The position numbers and the translations under genes are program-made. Source: Suillus spraguei (lineage: Eukaryota; Basidiomycota; Agaricomycetes; Boletales; Suillaceae). From it: a stretch of 64,000 nucleotides of DNA. The notes beneath the pieces were generated by a model that was given only the letters and a program-made list of their open reading frames with translations, was not told the origin of the DNA and searched no databases. The stretch covers positions 49,596-113,595 of the forward strand of contig JABCPU010000221.1 of the NCBI GenBank assembly GCA_016800925.1, given 5' to 3'. Shown here one piece after another: positions 47,101-56,706 of the stretch; positions within the stretch are counted from its first letter, which is position 1, and each line of letters begins with the position of its first letter.

Positions 47101-48571
47101 CCAGCTTTCCCACCATTGGAACCGAGCCTAGATCATCGCCACGGTAAACGAGTTGACAACGCGATGGGGTTGGCAGGTAATGTATCGCCCAGCCTTTATC
47201 CACCATGTGTCCAACTGACAACAGGTTGATTAAGGCGCCCGGAGCATGAAGACACCCGGTGAATCGAATGCGTTGCACACGATTGTTGATGGCGAGTTCG
47301 GCGACACAGTCTCCACGCCCTGAGGTGAGCAAAGTCCCATGATTCGCCGTCTTGACCTTGACCTTGTCTTCTGTGTTGTACGTCCAGAAGTACGACCTGT
47401 CCGTGATCAGGTTCGAGGTCGTGCCAGAGTCCAGAATGGTGGACAAGACCTGACTGGCGATGCAGGACATGTTCTCGTCACTCGGCAGGGCGCTGGGATC
47501 GAGTTCCTCGATAGCGGCTGAAGACCATTCACGATGATGCGTCTTTTCAGTTGCAAGGGCAGCGGTTTCAGTAGAGGAGTATGTGGGAGGGGGAGCTGGT
47601 CCTGCTGGGGCTGAGGGTTTGGCTTCGACAGCAGCTGCAGATACGTCTTTCTTCTTTCCTCCTCGTTCTCCTCTCTGAGCCCACGGTGACTTTCCTTCCA
47701 TGCCACCCCCAGGCTGCATACAATGCTCGCGATCGTGCGTTAGCGAACGTGGGAGGCCGGAGCATACAGGATTTTCGCATGACACCCCCTTGGGGTTATG
47801 CTTGTGGATCCTTATGCCTGTGGTCGGGTTCGTTCTGCGTTCGGTCGAAGGGATGGTTGCGTTGGCATACTCTGAGCCAGGGCGTGCACCAAGACGCTGC
47901 TGACCACGTTGCCGGTTCGCTTCCTCAGTGAACGAGGTTGCAACCTCCTCGAACGTGAGTGTGGTGACGGTGGTTGAGGAAGTGGCTGACGGTGACGGTG
48001 CCTTATAGTGCGCCATTGTAAGGCTGCGGAAGACAACCCACTGTGGCGTCTCGGGGAGACCGTTCAGTAGCATCCAGATACATTCCTCGTCTGTGAAAGT
48101 CACCCCCATTTCAGCAAAACGTCGACGTCCATTCTCGAAGACGCCGAGGAAGCGAGACGCGTCTTCCGCGTCCTTCAACTTTTCTGAAAAGAGTTGGGTG
48201 CGCAGCTCGAACTGGGAAGTCACGTCGAGGCGAGCGAAACGTTTGATGAGCATGTCCCACTGTTGACGTGCGGTGAGTTTCTCGCCCAGCATGTTCTGAA
48301 CAACAGGTGAGAGCCTTCGTCCAATTATCGCTTTCGTTTGAGCATCTTCCTTTACCCAGTCTCTCATGAGTACGAGTTCCGCTGCTGTGGGTTGCCCTGC
48401 CGTGGCAGCTTTTGGCATCTGACTAGCAAATTCTGCGACGTCGAGGGGATCTATACCGTTACTACAGTGATTCCACAGCCCCTCGCCGGCCAACGCCAGT
48501 TCCACCGCTCGTCTCCAGCTTGGATAATTATCCGAGCCGGTCAGTTCGGCGATGTGATCGAATTTTCCCAT
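44121..48571 (-). CDS. Copia Gag-Pol polyprotein (one frameshift)
   Basis: Starts at 48571 with a Gag region (residues about 1-200, FEELTGS-like opening ELTGSDNYPSWRRAVELAL), a Cys/His-poor knuckle region, protease (ILDSGTTSNLI), pre-integrase (WHARLGHPG), integrase (IHSDLCGPF, FRSDNGG, then AHQQNGKAERAIRTIEGR), RT (FAPVIKTASVRF, TFDARRAFLWG, GWHVDDGMG) and RNase H (YCDANWAS, SSTEAEYMAV, MDNTGAISLS). The two long frames (48571-46583 and 46691-44121) are one protein: SDNGG continues as EFISAAFTQSL if the G run at 46616-46621 has seven rather than six bases. All catalytic motifs look intact. With identical LTRs, this break is either very recent or a sequence error. Confidence 0.93.
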
Positions 48572-48674
48572 CGCAATGACGAGTGAGAATATTGATTAGA
48601 GTTTAACCGTTAGTTAAACGTAGATTAACGCGAGTTCTTCGTGTCGTGTAATTCCTGGGCTTGTCTAGAGCCCG

Positions 48675-48686
48675 TTGCTGCTACCA
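48675..48686 (-). promoter_or_regulatory. Primer-binding site of the copia element
   Basis: TGGTAGCAGCAA directly follows the 5' LTR on the sense strand. TGGTA(G/T)C is the usual start of a site complementary to the 3' end of initiator methionine tRNA; the exact tRNA is inferred. Confidence 0.65.
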
Positions 48687-48965
48687 TATACACTAGCGAG
48701 AGAAACGCGAGCTAAGGTACGTTAGTGCAAGATATAAGTATGAGACGAAGACTATGCATACCTCAGTAGAGTCAAGACAATACTGAGGTGTTTCTACACA
48801 AAGACGGAGACTATGTATGTACCGCAATGATTAGCTAATGTCGTACCGGAGGTTGGACGTGCGGATGTATCATGCGGTGCGGAATATAAGAAGACTCAGT
48901 GTCATATGGTGCCGAAGGTGCATGAGATAAGAGATAGCGCAAGAATGGTAATGAAGGGGCTAACA
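48687..48965 (-). repeat. 5' LTR of the copia element
   Basis: 279 bp; the sense strand begins TGTTAGCCCC and ends CTAGTGTATA. It presumably holds the promoter of the element. Confidence 0.92.
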
Positions 48966-49170
48966 GTGCAGACACTGTTTTCATTGAGGTCTAGGCGATG
49001 AGGAGGTACTCCAGGATGTGTTAACATTGCCAGGTAGTCAGGTGTGTGTTCCGGTCCATTTAAAGGTGTGTGTTCAGCCTCCTTCAGACTGTCTGAGCTG
49101 AAGTAAGATTCTATGTGTAGGCGCCTGCAGCATCTGGTGTTAGTGACACTGCTTCCCTTGCACCTAGGAG
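48966..49170 (-). mobile_element. Helitron helicase fragment, right part
   Basis: Minus-strand reading SYFSSDSLKEAEHTP, then DYLAMLTHPGVPPHRLDL, then NENSVC, which joins TIQRNLSVEKGLV on the other side of the copia element without loss of frame. It fades upstream of about 49170. Confidence 0.75.
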
Positions 49171-49704
49171 TAGCCCCCTTGTTCGTGATCTAGGAGGTGC
49201 ATATCATTTACTATCATGTGTTCCTTCCTTAATATCTCACTGTTATAATATATCCATTCGTCCTCTTCTTCAGAAGTTCGTCAACTTGACAGTCCTCATC
49301 ATGTTGTCCCCGACCCTTCTGTAGAAGATGCTTCTGTATATACAGGCGCACATAAGCCTGTAGCGGAGGCGCCTCATGTACATTGTAAGTGTTTTGTCTT
49401 AATACATTTTGATTGATCCTTCATAACTCCATAGCTTCTACCTCGTCGTCTCAGTCTGGTGTAATGTCCACATCCCAGGAACCTCAGCGAACTGCATGTA
49501 AGTCTTTTCATTCTCTTACGTTACAATAATATACTTATATTCTCTTAGCTACTCTCCTCAGTGAACAATTAACTTTGTCACGGGTCACATGGAGGCCTGT
49601 AGACGGGTAAGACATATGGTAGGCTCCGATCGACTATATTCGCATCGTCTTACAGGTGCAAACCCCATGTATTATCACCTATAATTACTGTCGCTACGTG
49701 GGAG
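49171..49704. other. Intergenic; possible short exons of an unknown gene
   Basis: Two Ser/Pro-rich stretches on the plus strand, about 49274-49385 and 49435-49497, are bounded by plausible AG acceptors and GTAAGT donors. The translation suggests no family. Could be chance or the end of a disrupted gene. Confidence 0.25.
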
Positions 49705-51306
49705 TCACAGGTGGGTGGTGATATCAGTGAACGAGGTTTTGGCAAGACCGACATGGCCCGGGGAGCTGGAGCTATCGAACACAGTGTAGAAGCGCTGGAG
49801 AAATACGAAACCAAGATTAAAGTCTTTCCCTGTGCCAGATCTCGTGCCAATGTCTTTAACGATGAGATATATGGCATTGAGATCAGCGTTTTTATCAAGC
49901 TCGTAGTTGAGATGACGAGGCCAGATTTGGGCGTTACGGCTAAGACTGAAGATTTGCTGTGCAAAATGGTGAACAAGGGGTAAGAGGGCTGATAGATTTG
50001 ACGTACGCCCTCAATATGGAAGTTCGAGTTCTGTAGGGCCATGTACTGCGTCAGGGTAATAGTGAGAAGACCAGTGATTTCATCGTGAATACCGCCGGTC
50101 GCAGTCTGGTACTGCTCAAATGCATCTACCGAACATTAATTATATATAATTACACGCTGCACTCTGAATACACACCGGAGGCAATGTAAAGAAAGGTGGA
50201 ACCACTATCGATGATACCAGCGGTGGTCTTCAAGATCTCCATGGAGCCGTAGGTGATCTTCTGATTGATACACCAATAGTTCGATGCGGTGGGAATCGTG
50301 GTGACACGACTGAAACATACCAATTACTATCAGTCTGAATTGATCTAGGAGCTGAGGTGGCTTACGTGTAGACAATATTACCAATGCACCTGGTTTTGTC
50401 AGGTCCACCAAAGCTGAGCTCTCCGGAAAGGCTGTCTGCTTCCGTAGTGGTGGGCTGGAAAAAGATACCAACAATGTGCTGATCAATCCTGCCTTGGTAA
50501 TACAGGTAGTCAGTGATAGTCGGGATCGTCCTATCCGGTTCATCTATCAGGGCCCCGAGTGACAAGGGTCTAGGCCCGAGACCAAGGATACCGATTTCAT
50601 CTTCCTCGATGCCCTTCACAATCTCAGCAATAGTGAGTGGGAACGCGATGACAGTAAGCCAACCACCGAGAGTAACGGTATCGTTCCAGACAGTTCCTAC
50701 AGATAATTGTAGTTATTCAAGTTTTCAACTTATGATATTGTTGTGTGTCATACCTTTGATGTAAACCTTGTTGCCCTCGTCGTCGTTGTCCTCACCCTCG
50801 TCATCATCGTCGCCCTCGCCCTCATTGTCGTCATTGTCGCCGTCGTCGTCACCATCATCATAATCACTATCATAACTGTATGTTTCCCTTACACGATGAC
50901 GAGTGTTGACACTGGTGACGGTTTGCATGTATGCACTATTTCTAAGCCATGTGATCGAGCTGCCGGTGTCGATAGCCAAGTTGTCTTCAATAATAGATTA
51001 GCAGACGCATGTTTTCTAAGTGTTGAACTGACAGGTTGTGGAGGGGCTGCCAACGTTAACTGCTATGTCGTAACCATAATAAACGTTTGACACAGGAATG
51101 ATATCAATATATTGGCGACGTGTGTTGTAGTTCCTAAAGGTTGCCATACGAGCTTTATCGTGCTGCGAGAGGTTAATAGTACCATTGGAGAACTTTAGCC
51201 TCCTGGTAAGGGGGGTGGTGATGAGGGAATTGCGGACATCAACGGGCGACCCCATGATCGACGAAGCCAGGAGAACCTGTGTTAGCCAGGATGCAGCTAG
51301 GAACAT
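49705..51306 (-). CDS. Secreted pepsin-like aspartic protease (A1 family, polyporopepsin-like)
   Basis: Acid endopeptidase, secreted. The signal peptide is at residues 1-18 (MFLAASWLTQVLLASSIM), then a propeptide and the segment NVYYGYDIAVNVGSPSTTC. The first active site is MAIDTGSSITW (50979 down), the second IIDSGSTFLYIA (near 50200). Conserved stretches include GILGLGPRPLSLGAL, TIPTITDYLYYQGRI and GELSFGGPDKTRC. The last intron (GTACGT...CACAG, near 50012-49960) joins NFHIEG to QIFSLSRNAQIWPR, and the gene ends FLQRFYTVFDSS...FTDITTHL at 49705. Odd: where the active-site flap (usually YGSG) should be, there is an Asp/Glu/Gly run of about 30 residues from a GAN-type microsatellite (50770-50870). 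Spliced reading appears continuous. Confidence 0.85.
50770..50870 (-). repeat. GAN-type trinucleotide tract inside the protease gene
   Basis: Interrupted GAC/GAT/GAG/GGC triplets on the minus strand, in frame, encoding an acidic Asp/Glu/Gly run. Confidence 0.85.
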
Positions 51307-51468
51307 GGTTTGCTGGAAAGTGATATGATATTCAGTAGTAGCCCATTATATACTCATGTGCCAGCGAACGCGATAAAGATGCTGAGCACCTTAGCCACGC
51401 ATGAAACATGGCTTGCTGGAATGTGATTTAGTATTCAGTGGTAGCCCATTACATACTTATGTGCTAGA
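51299..51468. repeat. Imperfect tandem copies at the protease start region
   Basis: gaacatggtttgctggaaag... (51299-51365) and gaaacatggcttgctggaat... (51401-51468) are about 66-bp near-copies covering the start codon and 5' flank. LINE 2 begins directly after the second copy. Confidence 0.8.
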
Positions 51469-51672
51469 CGCTTCTTGGACCCGAACCAGGTGGCACCCCG
51501 ACTAGGACCCCGGAACTCGACCACCAAAGCAGCGCGCAACCGCGCACAGGACGCCAAAAGGCGGCCCCAAGAGCCCCAAACAACACAAGCACCCATCAAC
51601 GAGACCCCAAGCATCAAAAAAAACACCAACCACCCAAGAAACATGGCCCCGACGAACACACCAAACCCACCA

Positions 51673-51945
51673 CATCAGGAAATTCACACAGTCCTTGACG
51701 TGCTTAATCAGCTTAACTCACTTATCTCAAAACTTGTTTGCTCTCTCTCACATCATTCACCTGGCATATCTTATATTTTTTGAGTGCGAAATATAATAAA
51801 ACATGTATATTAATATATCTCAACATTTTTTTTCTGAATTCACTCACATTGAAATTTTGGACAAGTAGATTCAATTTCACCAAGGCAGTTAAGTGTAAAT
51901 AAGTCTGCATAAGGGCACGTCAAGGAATGTGTGAATTTCCTGATG
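51673..51945 (+). mobile_element. MITE M1 (273 bp)
   Basis: Terminal inverted repeats of about 30 bp starting catcaggaaattcacaca, flanked by CA (51671-51672 and 51946-51947). AT-rich, no credible gene. It differs from the complement of M2 at one base that I could find. Confidence 0.92.
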
Positions 51946-52167
51946 CAACTGCATCTCAGTCGACAAGAATGAACAATCGCAAAACAACAGCAAACAAACC
52001 TCTACTGTCCATCAGTAAATCTAACGAAGACCATGCGCTAGGAACAGGCATAAGAACGGATGTAAACTCGATCAACTCAGCAAGAAAGATTCTTGCTACT
52101 CATGGGCTGACACTACCGATGGCAGGCAACATGCTACAGCCCATAGCAACAGCCCTATTTGAGTTCA

Positions 52168-52440
52168 CATCAGGAAATTCACACATTCCTTGACGTGCCC
52201 TTATGCAGACTTATTTACACTTAACTGCCTTGGTGAAATTGAATCTACTTGTCCAAAATTTCAATGTGAGTGAATTCAGAAAAAAAATGTTGAGATATAT
52301 TAATATACATGTTTTATTATATTTCGCACTCAAAAAATATAAGATATGCCAGGTGAATGATGTGAGAGAGAGCAAACAAGTTTTGAGATAAGTGAGTTAA
52401 GCTGATTAAGCACGTCAAGGAATGTGTGAATTTCCTGATG
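52168..52440 (-). mobile_element. MITE M2 (273 bp, inverted relative to M1)
   Basis: Same element in the opposite orientation, flanked by CA (52166-52167 and 52441-52442). Removing it and one CA restores the LINE 2 reading EFSISANLGATH, matching EFSASAGLGSTH in LINE 1. Confidence 0.92.
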
Positions 52441-53845
52441 CAGCATATCAGCCAATCTAGGAGCGACTCACATTGATATACTCCACGCAATGGCCTTCAT
52501 TCTGCTCGAGATCAACAGGGAGATAGACGTACAAGGTATTGTTCAGAAGATCCAAGCCCTAATGGGAGGACCGGTCACCACACTGGATGAGAAGGTAGAG
52601 GAATTAGAGAAAACAATAGAAAAGCACAAGTCAGCATTGGAATACACAGCAACAGAGGTAAGCAAACAACTCAACTCAGCCATACTAAACATTGCACAGG
52701 CATCCGAGAATGCTACCGCGGTCAGAAACAACACCCCAACCTTGCACAGAGACGTCGCCAAACAGAAAGGCCAGAGATCATACGCAGCTGCAACCAAGGA
52801 TGGAATTCTGACTCCCTTAGTCAAGGTCCTCGCCAGAAGCGAAGCTCAAGCGCATCAGATACTTATAGAAAGACGCTCACTGAACTTCACTAACACGCTA
52901 ATCAACCTCACAGAAATTCAGCTAGTTACGAAAGCCAATCTAGCAGTGGAGGCCATGACTAAGGAGGACGCCGACATCCCACAGAACATCAAATTCTTAT
53001 CAGCAAGACGTCTCCCCCAAGGAGGCGTACTGTACAAACTCAACTCAACTGAATTGGCTGCATGGTTCAGTACACCATCAAACTGCAGCAAGTTTCTCGA
53101 CAGCTTTGGAATCGAGGTAGCAATCAGAGACAGGGCATTCCACGTCATAGTGGAGAATGTACCAATAAGCTTCGTACCAGAGAACCAAGCGGCACTTTCC
53201 GACATCAAACAGAAAGCAGGGATGAGACCCCGGACAATAATGAAGGCAAGATACATCAAACCAGTCAACAGACGCAGCCCAGGCCAACGTACTGCCCACA
53301 TCATCCTCACGTTCAATACGAAAGAAAGCGCCAACCAGGCAATCAAGTTTGGACTTACCATAGCAGGTAAGAAAGTTTATGCAAGGAAACTAATCACTGA
53401 ACCTTCTAGATGTCTCAAATGCCACTCGTTCGATGGATCACACAAGGCAGCGGAGTGTCAGCAAGAATCCGACATGTGCGGCACATGCACTGGAATACAC
53501 AGGACCTCGGCATGCATGATAACTGACCAGAACTTCTTCTTCTGCGCAAACTGCAATGCCCAAGGCCACGCAGCCTGGGACAGGAACTGCCCCACGTTCA
53601 TCCAGAAATGGGACGACCACAAGAACCGTCACGCAGAAACGAAGTACCGCTTCTACCCAACTGAGGATCCCCTCATGTGGGAGAGGATCACGGATGCGAA
53701 CTTCAAACGACATGAGCACGAAGACTGGCAAGCAAGTTCACAGCAGCCCAACCAAGAACAGCAACCCCCAAGATACCCCCCGCCAAGGAACAGGGAGAAC
53801 GAATGGCAAACGGTCCAAAGAAACAGACAACCAAGAACCGCGAGT

Positions 53846-53869
53846 CATCAGGAAAACATCGAGTTCCTT
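53846..53869 (+). repeat. Left terminal inverted repeat of P2
   Basis: catcaggaaaacatcgagtt plus cctt; complement of 61784-61807. Confidence 0.92.
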
Positions 53870-54010
53870 AAACGCTCCTTATTTGCCTTAATTTGCTCAA
53901 TAAGGAACTTTTAAGGCCGTTTTTCATCCTTAAATTAAGGAGACTAAGGAGATCCATTTCCTTAAACTAAGGAAATAAGGAGGATAAGGAGCGGATAAGG
54001 CGGTCAAGGC
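53870..54010. repeat. Left subterminal repeats of P2
   Basis: Many short copies of TAAGGA/TCCTTA in both orientations (tccttatttgcctta, aataaggaac, ccttaaattaaggag, ctaaggaga, aataaggaggataagg). Likely transposase-binding sites, as in CACTA elements. Confidence 0.6.
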
Positions 54011-54173
54011 ATGTTATTATTTCAATAGACACAGAATAATCCAAGTACGCTAAGGCGAAAATAAGGACGTCAACGAGTTCAAGGCGTGCTATGAAAATGA
54101 CAAAAAAATATTAAAAACGGTGTAGGACAGCAATCGACGAGAGCAGAGATTGAAGTGAAACGATGCGAGGCTT

Positions 54174-56491
54174 TCAGATATGGATACGTGTACGTGGATT
54201 CACGGGGGTTTCTCCATCGAGAATAGTAGACTCGTCCTTGCAGCGAGCACGCTTCATGTACGCCTGAGATCGTTCCACAATTTCTTTGATGCGGTCGAAG
54301 GGCAGCTCCTCGATTCGTTCCATGTACGCGAGTGTATCAGTCTCCCAATTACCCGCAGAAAAAGCAGTGCCTGTGTTACTCATTTTGTTTGTAGACTGAT
54401 TGAGAGTCAACGCGATCTTGTGTTTCCCATGGTCCGAAGTATCTTCCACAATCAGGTCGTCACGAGCTAAAATAAGTGCACGCTCGGCCTGCAAATGAAA
54501 GTTAGCAAGTTTGTAAAGGTGCTGCAAAACTCACGGCTGCAGTGGTCAGTGCAAGGGCCGTTTGATATCCAGGTAAGCCGAAGTCGAGCGAGTCAATTAT
54601 CTGGCGTCCTTGGGTGGCATTGAGTTGAACAGCGAAGATGCGCAAGATGAATTCCGATAAAAAAGCTCCAGGTGAGTCTTCGTTATCTGGATCTTCATAT
54701 ACAAAGCATGAATCTTCAAGTTGATACTTGGCATAGTCTTTGCGTGCCTCCTTGGTCTTGAATTCGTCCGTGGAGGCGAAAAACACCATGAGAATTGTGA
54801 TAGCGGTGGAACCGAAGTTGCCTCTCCATTCAGAGATCCTTTGGCATACCTGCCAACATAGTTGTCAGCTAGAAGTACCAGAATACAATTTACTTACGAC
54901 GTTGAAGGCAGGATTACAGCCATCATCATTCCTAAAGTCTCCAGGCTGCTTACACACCGCCATGAATATATCCTCGAGAACGTCTGAGAGTTTCTCATCG
55001 GGGATGGTCCATGGATAGCTGTTGTTGCCGACCCAGTACATGACTGTTGGAATAAATATGGAATGAAAGCTGAGATTCTGAACAGCGCTGGGCAAGTGAG
55101 AATTCTTTGGCTTTTCTTTCTTCAGATTGAGTATTGTACGTGGCGCACGTCCATTTCCGGTTTTGATGAACTTGGATGTTGGACCATCCATTGTGGTATC
55201 CATGATGCTAACTGACATCTGCATAGGAATTTGTCAGCGTTGTCAGGCGACCTGAGCAAATTCTCCATACAGAGCTTGTGAGTCGACTGCTTGAGACCTA
55301 TAAATCCATGATAGTGGTGAGCGATTCATCTATCTCACAGGACCCACCAGTACTTACCTCAATAATGTCGCCCTGCTGATCCGTCATCTCAACATCCTCA
55401 TCCTTATCCTCAGCTGCACCCTCATCCTTGTCCGGAATATATTTATCGGCATCGTCTTCTTCCATTTCACGCGGCTCTTCGGGTTCGAGGTCATCCAATG
55501 AGGTCGTGGACAAGGTACGCTTCCATCCCCTCGTGGCATCATCAATAGTCTCAATCATACGCACGACACCCTGCATTGATTTTAGCATTCCCCATTCACA
55601 ATCATGAAGTCACTCACCTGACTACCCCGACTCACAGTTACGCTCTCATCATGATCTTCAGGTAGGTTTTCGTCTTTGGATATGTCCGCATCCCTGCTTG
55701 CAATCACTAAAAACTGTTAGCAATGTGTGCAGACATGAAACTGAACCTACCACTGGCACGTGCACTTGGTGGGCAGATGGCTTCCGTTGGGACTTCGATG
55801 CCACGCTTTTAGCCCACTTCCCCACTTCCACCTCCTCTGTCGATATGGCGTGTTCAGATCCCCTACATTGCAGTGAGTGAAATATGTCAAAGTAATAAAG
55901 AGTCAGCTCTGATAAGAGTAACATCGCAGTTAAGACGAACTTACAATGACCTTCGATTTTTCCCACTGTCACTGCCCCTGCCCACACTTAGTACAACGCA
56001 CGTTGTAGATGATGTACCATTGTTGGACACCTTTCGATTGGTGTTGACACCATCCTTGAAGGTGAATTTCAAGCCTGGATATTTCTTCTTCGGGGCATCA
56101 GTGCTTTTGGACACTGGTTTTGCCCCAACAGCTGTATCAATGTCAAAGAACTGGTAAGTCTTGCAACAGCATTGTATTGCGTAAGGCTTATGCGTATTGT
56201 TGGGGTTTGCAGTTGGCGCTGCCTTGGTCACTGGGCGCGGCTTAGGCTTTGGTTGACAAGGCGTCCTGGGCCAGCACGTTGAGCTGTCTGCTCAACAGCC
56301 ATAGCATCTTCCGTTGCAGCGACCTTCTTTTGAGCATCTTCTAAGGCGGTTGCCTTGGCTGATTTCTCTGCTGACGCCTTTTTTCTTTCAGCTGCAAGTA
56401 CATCCTTTGGACGTGCTACGCGACTCGCTTCAAGAACTATCTGTCCAGGATGTTTGTTAGCATTCCCTGGGCGCGTTGCAGGTCGAGCCAT
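54174..56491 (-). CDS. Plavaka-associated accessory protein of P2
   Basis: Conserved second gene of many agaricomycete Plavaka elements; function unknown, possibly a regulator or second transposition protein. The start MARPATRPGNANKHPGQI (56491) is preferred over the earlier Met at 56533 because this motif opens related proteins. It is followed by a Lys/Ala/Glu-rich coiled coil, a basic and acidic linker (PKPKPRPVTKA; later EDDADKYIPDKDEGAAEDKDED), then YWVGNNSYPWTIPDEKL, TAITILMVFFASTDEF-type text, FLSEFILRIFAVQLNATQG, AERALILARDDL and a C-terminus ending at 54174. About eight small introns. One probable break at 56260-56261 (GRPCQPKPKPRP needs CCC). Divergent from the transposase, with about 215 bp between. 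Confidence 0.7.
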
Positions 56492-56706
56492 GGTGAGATC
56501 TAGGACAAGCTGTTGGAGGAATGCTGGTAGCAAGGTGTTGAAAGAATATGGATGCTAGCAAAAGGTGGCAATGAACGGGTGAAGTTATATTTTTTTCGAT
56601 TGAGCATGTCATAATTTCTGATTCACACACTTAGTATTAGTCTAGTCTGCATTCTACGTATTCTGCTCCCTGGTATCCATCTCACTGCGACTACCCACTG
56701 TCCAAC

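Larger units (their letters stand above)
43779..48965 (-). mobile_element. Ty1/copia-type LTR retrotransposon
   Basis: Two LTRs (43779-44113, 335 bp; 48687-48965, 279 bp) flanked by the 5-bp duplication gtgca (43774-43778 and 48966-48970). Apart from a 56-bp extra block in the left LTR the two are identical by inspection, so insertion is recent. Sense-strand LTR ends are TG...TA (TGTTAGCC ... GTGTATA), not TG...CA. The internal region has a primer-binding site, one gag-pol reading and a purine-rich tract. Confidence 0.95.
51643..53845 (+). pseudogene. LINE 2 ORF1 (split by M1, M2 and P2)
   Basis: Collinear with LINE 1 ORF1. Starts MAPTNTPNPP, is cut by M1 at 51673, resumes at 51946 (NNRKTTANKPLLSISKS), is cut by M2 at 52168 and resumes at 52441 (SISANLGATHIDILHAMAF once the CA duplication is removed). 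It keeps the three zinc knuckles (CLKCHSFDGSHKAAEC, CGTCTGIHRTSAC, CANCNAQGHAAWDRNC, about 53410-53600) and is cut again by P2 at 53846. The last piece is 61808-62041 (LGGQTRITDMWGQ), and the TAA at 62039-62041 directly precedes the ORF2 ATG. Confidence 0.85.

Noticed and set aside
50770..50870. GAN tract as a short-repeat array such as CRISPR
   Set aside because: It is a trinucleotide microsatellite within a spliced coding frame, in a eukaryotic context.
51722..52391. Identical 62-codon frames in M1 and M2
   Set aside because: They are the same MITE sequence in two orientations. The frame lies in AT-rich non-coding DNA and has no recognisable features.
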